Assembly: GCA_934547065.1 (NCBI GenBank)
Contig: CAKTEF010000028.1
Coordinates: 1 to 19,052, forward strand
Length of the DNA: 19,052 nt
Direction of reading: 5' to 3'
Origin: an uncultured Faecalibacterium sp.
GTDB lineage: Bacteria > Bacillota > Clostridia > Oscillospirales > Ruminococcaceae
The notes under the pieces are model-generated. The model worked only from the letters and a program-made list of their open reading frames with translations. It was not told the origin of the DNA and searched no databases. Below are positions 14,311-19,052 of the stretch, piece after piece. The position numbers were made by a program, and so were the translations under genes. Numbering within the stretch: position 1 is the stretch's first letter; every line of letters begins with the position of its first letter.

Positions 14311-14440
14311 AGTCCTCAGCCAGAGGACTTCTATCATTCAAGCCCCTGGTAGCTTACGATCAGCGCGATGGTCCCGAAAAACCAAAGGTATGGTTACAAT
14401 CCTTCCGTGGGCAAGAACTAAACAAAGAGGAGATACTACT
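14311..14440 (+). promoter_or_regulatory. Long structured 5' leader of the zinc-ribbon mRNA
   Basis: The leader opens with the perfect hairpin AGTCCTC-AGCCA-GAGGACT (14311-14329) at or within a base of the predicted 5' end. A further small hairpin ACCA/TGGT lies near 14380-14396, and the gene's AGAGGAG ribosome-binding site ends 8 bases before the ATG. No T-tract hairpin is present, so transcription attenuation is unlikely; mRNA stability or translational control fits better. It matches no riboswitch class I recognise. Confidence 0.5.
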
Positions 14441-14728
14441 ATGTTCGAAGACAAGACTTTAGTTTGCAAAGACTGCGGCAAGGAGTTTGTTTGGACTGCT
14501 GGTGAGCAGGAGTTCTACGCATCTCGTGGCTTTGAGAATCAGCCCCAGCGCTGCAAGCCCTGCCGTGATGCCCGTAAGAACGGTGTCCGCAGCAACAACG
14601 GCGGCGAGCGCCAGATGTTCGATGCTGTCTGCGCAGCTTGCGGCAAGGCTTGCAAGGTTCCCTTCCAGCCCCGTGAGGACCGCCCGGTCTACTGCTCTGA
14701 CTGCTTTGCTCGCATGAAGCAGAACTAA
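14441..14728 (+). CDS. Small zinc-ribbon protein
   Basis: The 95-residue protein has two predicted zinc sites of four cysteines each. The first is C9-x2-C12 with C38-x2-C41, around the family motif FVWTAGEQEFYASRGFENQPQRCKPC. The second is C64-x2-C67 with C85-x2-C88, around KVPFQPREDRPVYCSDCF. This corresponds to the zinc-binding family often annotated as zinc-ribbon or zf-trcl; its role is unknown, with nucleic-acid or ribosome-related binding a common guess. ATG 14441 follows AGAGGAG by 8 bases; the open frame extends upstream through the leader and promoter and was trimmed. Codons favour CGT, GCT and GGT far more than neighbours, a sign of high expression. Confidence 0.88.
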   Translation: MFEDKTLVCKDCGKEFVWTAGEQEFYASRGFENQPQRCKPCRDARKNGVRSNNGGERQMFDAVCAACGKACKVPFQPREDRPVYCSDCFARMKQN

Positions 14729-14756
14729 GCGCTGATCTCAGGATTTGAAGCTTATG

Positions 14757-14791
14757 GCCCCCGCCGTCGCAAGATGGCGGGGGCTTTTTTT
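14757..14791 (+). terminator. Terminator of the zinc-ribbon gene
   Basis: GCCCCCGCC (14757-14765) and GGCGGGGGC (14776-14784) form a perfect 9-bp stem followed by seven T residues. Confidence 0.94.
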
Positions 14792-14801
14792 CTGCTACCC
14801 C

Positions 14802-14831
14802 TTGCAATAATACCTAGTAATGGGGTATAGT
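14802..14831 (+). promoter_or_regulatory. Promoter of DUF1858-trmK
   Basis: TTGCAA (14802-14807) and TATAGT (14826-14831) are 18 bp apart. The inverted repeat TACCCC (14796-14801)/GGGGTA (14822-14827) brackets the spacer. The expected start near 14838 leaves a 50-base leader. Confidence 0.6.
14813..14829 (+). promoter_or_regulatory. Candidate IscR operator at the DUF1858 promoter
   Basis: CCTAGTAATGGGGTATA matches the iscR-promoter 17-mer CCTAGCAACGTGCTATA at 13 of 17 positions and in the same register: CTAG lies 8 bases before the -10 box in both. Binding by the IscR-like protein is inference. Confidence 0.45.
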
Positions 14832-14887
14832 ATATACGGACCGGCAGACCGCCGGGCAAGACCCTGAACACAGAAAGGAAAACCATC

Positions 14888-15142
14888 ATGTTTGATATTT
14901 TCAATATGCTCAAAAAAGACGAAGAAAAAAAGACGATGCAGGTGACCCGCCAGACCATCATCGGTGAGATCCTGGACATGGACCAGACCACCGCACCGTA
15001 CTTTATGGAGATCGGGATGCACTGCCTGGGCTGCCCCGCTTCCCGCGGGGAGAGCCTGGAGGAGGCCTGCGAGGTGCATGGTGTGGACTGCGATGAGCTG
15101 ATCGAAAAGCTGAACACCCACCTGGCAGCAAAGAAGGCCTGA
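14888..15142 (+). CDS. DUF1858 (hybrid-cluster-associated redox disulfide) protein
   Basis: The 84-residue protein has a charged 17-residue lead followed by a DUF1858 domain: TRQTIIGEILDMDQTTAPYF, then the diagnostic GMHCLGCP with a C46-x2-C49 pair, and ending in DELIEKLNTHL. The family is linked to hybrid cluster proteins and ScdA-type N-terminal domains and is thought to act as a disulfide or metal-centre redox module. Two more cysteines, C61 and C68, are present. AAAGGA lies 8 bases before the ATG. Its stop codon abuts the trmK start, so the two are translationally coupled. Its promoter shares a motif with iscR and nifS. Confidence 0.88.
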   Translation: MFDIFNMLKKDEEKKTMQVTRQTIIGEILDMDQTTAPYFMEIGMHCLGCPASRGESLEEACEVHGVDCDELIEKLNTHLAAKKA

Positions 15143-15814
15143 GTGCTGCCCACACTGGATGCGCGTCTGACGGCGGCCGCCCAGCTGGTGCTGCCGGGGA
15201 AACCGGTGGCGGACATCGGCTGTGACCACGGTAAGCTGACCGCCGTGCTGGCGGCCTCGGGCCGGTACCCCAAGGTGATCGGGGCCGACCTGCGTCCCGG
15301 CCCGCTGGCTAAGGCCAGGCAGACGCTGGAACATGCAGGATGCAAAGACCGCGTTGAGCTCCGGCTCGGCGACGGTCTTTCTGTGTTGTCGGCCGGGGAA
15401 GTGGGAACCATCGTGCTGGCGGGCGTTTCGGCCCAGACGACCTGGGAGATTTTGGAGCAAGCACCCTGGGTGTCGGCAGCGGGCGGGCCGCGGCTGGTGC
15501 TGGTGCCCGCTACCCGCCACAGCGAGCTGCGCCGCTGGCTGTGGGAACACGGCTTCGCCCTGGTGGAGGACCGCCCGGTGCAGGCGGCGGGCCGCTGGTA
15601 TGCCGTGATGGCGGCGGAGTACACCGGCGAGGTGAAAACGCCCACCTTTGCCCAGTGCCTGTTTGGCGGCACCGGAGCCTGGCCGGAGGGCGGGGCCTAC
15701 GCCGCCTGGCAGAAAGCCAAGCTCCCGCGCCTGCGCCTGGGCGTACCGGACGGCACGGAGCTGGCGAATGAGATCGATGATTTGTTAGGCGGCTCGCCCT
15801 CTCAGGCTCGCTGA
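15143..15814 (+). CDS. trmK: tRNA (adenine-22-N1)-methyltransferase, TrmK
   Basis: TrmK methylates N1 of adenine 22 in the D-loop region of bacterial tRNAs using S-adenosylmethionine. The 223-residue protein has motif I VADIGCDHGKL (22-32), the adenosine-binding D49 in VIGADLRPGPL, and RLGDGLSVL (74-82). Where TrmK proteins usually read AGMGG, this one has LAGVSAQTTWEIL (92-104), a departure worth noting. The start is GTG, immediately after the preceding TGA, with GAAGG 5 bases upstream. Position next to nif3 is conserved in Firmicutes (B. subtilis yqfN-yqfO). The last codons, encoding about GGSPSQAR, lie inside an intergenic repeat, so the natural C terminus may have been altered. Confidence 0.85.
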   Translation: MLPTLDARLTAAAQLVLPGKPVADIGCDHGKLTAVLAASGRYPKVIGADLRPGPLAKARQTLEHAGCKDRVELRLGDGLSVLSAGEVGTIVLAGVSAQTTWEILEQAPWVSAAGGPRLVLVPATRHSELRRWLWEHGFALVEDRPVQAAGRWYAVMAAEYTGEVKTPTFAQCLFGGTGAWPEGGAYAAWQKAKLPRLRLGVPDGTELANEIDDLLGGSPSQAR

Positions 15815-15990
15815 TGCTCGCCAGCTCTCCCAAGGGGAGAGCCAATTGCGGCTCACGGTCAGCTGTTGCTGAATCTCGAATATGCGTTGCCGCTCCCTTT
15901 GAAAGACTCCCTCCGGCCGGAGGAAGATGTCGCGTCAGCGACAAAGGGAGGATCAGGCGGCAGTGCGCAGCAATGACGGAGAGGGTGAGC
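15790..15990. repeat. Composite palindromic repeat between trmK and nif3
   Basis: This stretch packs several perfect inverted repeats. GCTCTCCC-AAG-GGGAGAGC spans 15824-15842. CTCCCTTT (15893-15900) pairs with AAAGGGAG (15943-15950) and encloses the self-complementary CCTCCGGCCGGAGG (15910-15923) and the hairpin TGTCGC-GTCA-GCGACA (15928-15943). It looks like two short palindromic elements set side by side, a MITE-like type of dispersed repeat common in Faecalibacterium-like genomes by recollection. It contains the trmK stop codon. No open frame or promoter of note is seen. Confidence 0.7.
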
Positions 15991-16015
15991 CCGCTGAAAT
16001 CGGAGGGATGGCTTT

Positions 16016-16792
16016 ATGGCTTCGACCAAAGAGATTTATGAAACCATGCAGCGGCTGGCTCCGCTGGAGCTGGCGGAAAGCTGGGACAACCCCGGCTTTC
16101 TGGTGGACTGCGGCGGCAGCGTGACCCGCGTGCTGGCCGCGCTGGACATCACCCCGGAGGTGGCGGCGGAAGCCGAGGAAAAAGGCTGCCAGCTCATCGT
16201 TTCCCATCACCCGGTCATTTTCAGCCCGCTCAAACGGATCGGCGGGCAGGATGTGCCGTTTCAGCTGGTGAAAAGCGGCATTTCGGCTATTTGTATGCAC
16301 ACCAATCTGGATGCCGCCGAGGGCGGCGTGAACGAGGTGCTGGCCGGGCTGTTCGGGATGCGGGAAATGGAGCCCTTTGCGGGCGGCTGTGGTCGTGTGG
16401 GCGAGATCGACCCCATCCCGGTGCCGCAGCTGGCCCGGAACGCACAGACCGTACTGGGCGGGCTGTGCAATCTGCCCGCCAGCGGCCCGGCCGTGCAGGT
16501 CAAGTTTGCGGACACCGGAACGCCGGTGCGGCGGCTGGCGGTCATCAGCGGAGCGGGCGGCAGCCTGTTCGAGGAAGCGCTGGCCATGGGGGCCGACTGC
16601 CTGCTGACAGGCGAGGCCAGCCACCACCACGCATTGGATGCTGCGCGGCTGGGGCTTTCGCTGGTGGCGGCCGGGCACTACGCCACCGAGTTCCCCGCCA
16701 TGGCGGCGGTGGCACAGCGGCTGCGCGCGGCCCTGCCGGAACTGGAAGTGCTGGTCAGCACCCGGAACCGCGACCCGTTTACTTATTTATAA
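16016..16792 (+). CDS. Nif3-like dinuclear metal-centre protein (DUF34)
   Basis: The 258-residue protein is of the NIF3/DUF34 family, a toroidal hexamer with a two-metal site. Likely metal ligands are visible: H64-H65 in IVSHHPVIF, D99 and E102 in HTNLDAAEGGVN, and H221 and E225 in AAGHYATEFPAM. WDNPGFLVD (23-31) and GEASHHHALDA (199-209) are family motifs. It is the short form, lacking the inserted PII-like domain of B. subtilis YqfO. The family is often labelled GTP cyclohydrolase 1 type 2, but function is debated. GGAGGG precedes the ATG by 8 bases. Synteny with trmK is conserved, here interrupted by a repeat. Confidence 0.93.
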   Translation: MASTKEIYETMQRLAPLELAESWDNPGFLVDCGGSVTRVLAALDITPEVAAEAEEKGCQLIVSHHPVIFSPLKRIGGQDVPFQLVKSGISAICMHTNLDAAEGGVNEVLAGLFGMREMEPFAGGCGRVGEIDPIPVPQLARNAQTVLGGLCNLPASGPAVQVKFADTGTPVRRLAVISGAGGSLFEEALAMGADCLLTGEASHHHALDAARLGLSLVAAGHYATEFPAMAAVAQRLRAALPELEVLVSTRNRDPFTYL

Positions 16793-16886
16793 AGGAAAGA
16801 GAACTCTCCGGTCCGTTCCACTCCGTCGGCATTGGCCCGTGCGGTGCCGGAACGAAGAAAACCGGAAAGAGAAACAGGTGATAACA

Positions 16887-18644
16887 ATGGCATTGGATGC
16901 TGCGACACTGGCGCTGACGGCGGGGGAGCTGAAACAGACCCTGACCGAAGCCAAGATCGCGAAGATCTTTGAACCCACCCGCGACGAGCTGGTGCTGACC
17001 CTGCGCACCCGCACCGAGACGTACAGCCTGCTGCTGTCGGCCCGCAGCGGTTCGGCCCGCGTCTGCCTGACCGAGGAAAGCTTTGAAAACCCGGAAACAC
17101 CGCCCTCGTTCTGTATGCTGATGCGCAAGCACCTCACGGGCGGCAAGCTGCTGGATGTCCGGATGGAGCCGGGCGACCGCATCGTTTACTTTGAATTCCA
17201 GTGTACCAACGAGATGGGCGACCTGGTCCGGAACATCCTCTGCGCCGAGCTGATGGGCCGCTACTCCAACCTGGTGCTGGTGCAGAACGGCAGGATCATC
17301 GACGCACTCAAGCGGGTGGATTTTGAGGACAGCGATGTGCGGCAGCTGCTGCCGGGCCTGCCCTACACCACCCCGCCCAAACCGGCCCGGCCGGACTTTT
17401 TGCAGGTCAGCTCCGCCTCCATCGTGGCGGCGGCCTGCGAGCGCGACCTGCCGGTGGCCGATGCCCTGAACAAGACCGTGGCCGGTGTCGGCCCGGTGGT
17501 CTGCCGGGAAGCCGCCTGGCGTGCCTTTGAGGGGGAACATCTGCCGGCCAACGAGCTGACCGAAGAACAGAAGCGCCGGCTGATGGCGGCCATCGACGCG
17601 CTGAAAGAGCAGCACGAAAACGGCGGCTGCCCCTGCAGCGTGACCGCACCGGACGGCAAGCCGGTGGAGTTTACGTTCTTCCGCCCCCGGCAGTATGGCG
17701 AGGGCTACGGCATCCGGGAATGGCCCTCGTTCAATGCGATGCTGGAGGGCTACTACGCCGAAAAGGACCGCGCCGAGCGTCTGCGTACCAAGAGCAAGGA
17801 GCTGCACAAGGCCGTTCATAATATGTATGAGCGCGCGGTCCGCAAACAGGCGGCCCGGCAGGAAGAACTGGCGGCCAGCGGCAAGAGCGAAAAGCTCCGC
17901 CTGTACGGCGAGCTGCTCTCGGCCAACCTCTATCTGGCCGAAAAGGGGATGAAGACCCTGACCGTGCCCAACTGGTACGATGAGGGCAGAGAGGTGACCA
18001 TCCCGCTGGACCTGCGGTATTCCCCCAGCCAGAACGCCCAGAACTTCTTCAAGAACTATAAAAAGAAGCAGACGGCCGCCCGGATGCTGGTGGACCTGCT
18101 GGCCGAGGGCGAAAAGGAGATCGCCTACCTGGAAACGGTCCTCTACGAGGTGGAAACCGCTTCCGGTGAGGCCGCACTGAACGAGATCCGCGCCGAGCTC
18201 AAGAGCCAGGGCTACCTGAAATACTACAAGCAGCGCGACAAGCGCCAGAAACCCGCCGATTTCCTCCGCTTTACCTCCGGCGACGGGTTTGAGATCCTGG
18301 TGGGCCGCAACAATGCCCAGAACGATAAGCTCACCCTCCACACGGCCCGCGGCAAGGACCTGTGGTTCCATGTGCAAAAGGCACCCGGCAGCCACGTTGT
18401 GGTCATGAGCCGGGGCGAGGACATCCCCGACACCACCAAACAGGAGGCCGCCGAGCTGGCCGTGCTGTATTCCAGCGCGTTCCGGGCGGGCACCGGTGCC
18501 AAGGTGGCCGTGGATACCACCGAGGTGAAGAACATCTGGAAAGCCAACGGGGCCAAGCCCGGCATGGTGCTGTACGAGGTGTACACCACCGTGTACGTTA
18601 CGCCGAGGGAAGATTTGGCGGAGCGGCTGAAGGCGAAGAAGTAA
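16887..18644 (+). CDS. rqcH: Ribosome quality control factor RqcH (NFACT/FbpA family)
   Basis: RqcH binds split 50S subunits carrying stalled peptidyl-tRNA and recruits tRNA-Ala to add C-terminal alanine tails that mark the chain for degradation. The 585-residue protein has the NFACT-N domain first, with D97-R98 in EPGDRIVYFEF at the same numbering as the residues needed for alanine tailing in S. aureus/B. subtilis homologues. A central helical coiled-coil-rich part follows (about 280-450, including KDRAERLRTKSKELHKAVHN in part), then the NFACT-R domain at about 458-570 with LVGRNNAQND and DLWFHVQKAPGSHVV. ATG 16887 has AGGTG 4-5 bases upstream; the longer frame runs back into nif3. Older annotation as fibronectin-binding protein is misleading. 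Confidence 0.93.
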   Translation: MALDAATLALTAGELKQTLTEAKIAKIFEPTRDELVLTLRTRTETYSLLLSARSGSARVCLTEESFENPETPPSFCMLMRKHLTGGKLLDVRMEPGDRIVYFEFQCTNEMGDLVRNILCAELMGRYSNLVLVQNGRIIDALKRVDFEDSDVRQLLPGLPYTTPPKPARPDFLQVSSASIVAAACERDLPVADALNKTVAGVGPVVCREAAWRAFEGEHLPANELTEEQKRRLMAAIDALKEQHENGGCPCSVTAPDGKPVEFTFFRPRQYGEGYGIREWPSFNAMLEGYYAEKDRAERLRTKSKELHKAVHNMYERAVRKQAARQEELAASGKSEKLRLYGELLSANLYLAEKGMKTLTVPNWYDEGREVTIPLDLRYSPSQNAQNFFKNYKKKQTAARMLVDLLAEGEKEIAYLETVLYEVETASGEAALNEIRAELKSQGYLKYYKQRDKRQKPADFLRFTSGDGFEILVGRNNAQNDKLTLHTARGKDLWFHVQKAPGSHVVVMSRGEDIPDTTKQEAAELAVLYSSAFRAGTGAKVAVDTTEVKNIWKANGAKPGMVLYEVYTTVYVTPREDLAERLKAKK

Positions 18645-18820
18645 TGTACTCTTTTGTGCGCCAAAAGAGTACCAGAAAAGCGCCCGCTACTTCCGAAGCG
18701 CGGGAGGCACGGCCAAGGGGCTGCTCGCCCCTTGGAACCCCAAAGTTGTTGGAAAAAGGCTCGAAATCGGGCGGTGCGCCATGCGGCGCAGACGCTTTTC
18801 CGATTTCGGGTCTTTTTCCG
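18645..18820. repeat. Hairpin-rich intergenic repeat after rqcH
   Basis: Three strong inverted repeats follow the rqcH stop. GTACTCTTTTG-TGCGC-CAAAAGAGTAC spans 18646-18672 with 11 perfect pairs. CCAAGGGGC-TGCTC-GCCCCTTGG spans 18713-18735 with 9. A 20-base arm at 18751-18770 matches 18800-18819 in inverted order at 18 positions and encloses TGCGCC-ATGC-GGCGCA (18775-18790). The first could stop rqcH transcription weakly, but no clean T-tract follows. The whole looks like a mobile or structured repeat without a coding frame. Confidence 0.65.
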
Positions 18821-18983
18821 ATTAAAATAGGTGCGGCGGGGCATCCTAAAAGGGCGGATAAGGTTTTCAACTGAAAAGGGCCTCTTGGAATTGTGCGTTC
18901 TGCACAAAATTTGAGCCGAGACATCAAAAGAAGAAAATAAAAAAGAAAAATCAGATTTTTTCTGAAAAATCGCGGAAAAACAC
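18821..18983. other. AT-rich intergenic stretch
   Basis: No gene is visible. The only structure is GATTTTT-TCTG-AAAAATC (18954-18971), an AT-only hairpin just upstream of the outgoing promoter. Confidence 0.5.
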
Positions 18984-19012
18984 TTGCCAAATGCACGAAG
19001 ATGTGATAAAAT
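18984..19012 (+). promoter_or_regulatory. Promoter reading out of the window
   Basis: TTGCCA (18984-18989) and TAAAAT (19007-19012) are 17 bp apart. The expected start near 19019 means a gene or RNA transcribed rightward begins beyond 19052. Confidence 0.6.
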
Positions 19013-19052
19013 ATCTCTCGGCTGCAAAAGGCTTGTGCGATACAAGTCGTGC

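Noticed and set aside
18646..18820. CRISPR-like or tRNA-like structure in the hairpin cluster
   Set aside because: The hairpins differ in sequence, there is no regular direct repeat with spacers, and no cloverleaf can be drawn.

Overview
The window looks like a chromosomal segment of a GC-rich, low-oxygen-adapted Firmicute, most likely an Oscillospiraceae/Ruminococcaceae gut bacterium of the Faecalibacterium type. Pointers are the clostridial-style NifS/NifU pair with an IscR-like regulator, TrmK-Nif3 synteny, RqcH, an acetate kinase beside TmcAL, sigma-A promoters with 17-18 bp spacers, and intergenic palindromic repeats of a kind I associate with Faecalibacterium. The species call is inference. 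I see no phage, transposase, rRNA or CRISPR array, so this is core-genome DNA rather than an island.

Layout. 1-73: tRNA-Trp (minus), with a perfect-consensus promoter at 107-135. 145-3384: an iron-sulfur block, with an IscR-like repressor (minus), a divergent single-domain rhodanese, an unrecognised 143-residue protein, then nifS and nifU one base apart, closed by a strong terminator. 3470-4099: uridine kinase (minus). 4245-6494: a C39-peptidase-like protein and cardiolipin synthase (plus). 6532-9761: a YitT-family membrane protein, then an operon of a duplicated DUF1538 membrane protein and a protein made of two PII-like domains (all minus). 9963-12605: an orphan GltD-like iron-sulfur flavoprotein and TmcAL (minus). 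12947-14143: acetate kinase. 14441-14728: a small zinc-ribbon protein with a strong promoter and a long structured leader. 14888-18644: a DUF1858 redox protein directly abutting trmK, then nif3 and rqcH. 18645-19052: a hairpin-rich repeat and a promoter facing out of the window.

The observation I rate highest is regulatory. The tetranucleotide CTAG appeared only three times when I scanned the window by eye, and each copy lies inside a predicted promoter: iscR, nifS and the DUF1858 gene. The surrounding 17-mers resemble one another (CCTAGCAACGTGCTATA, CCTATTGACATGCTAGG, CCTAGTAATGGGGTATA) and fit an imperfect palindrome CCTAGCA-N3-TGCTAGG. I infer a local operator of the IscR-like regulator that would tie the DUF1858-trmK transcript to iron-sulfur control. 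The second is the DUF1538/tandem-PII operon, which looks like a PII-controlled transporter with unknown substrate.

Most genes are ordinary housekeeping functions. Large open frames antisense to them are by-products of high GC and are not annotated.
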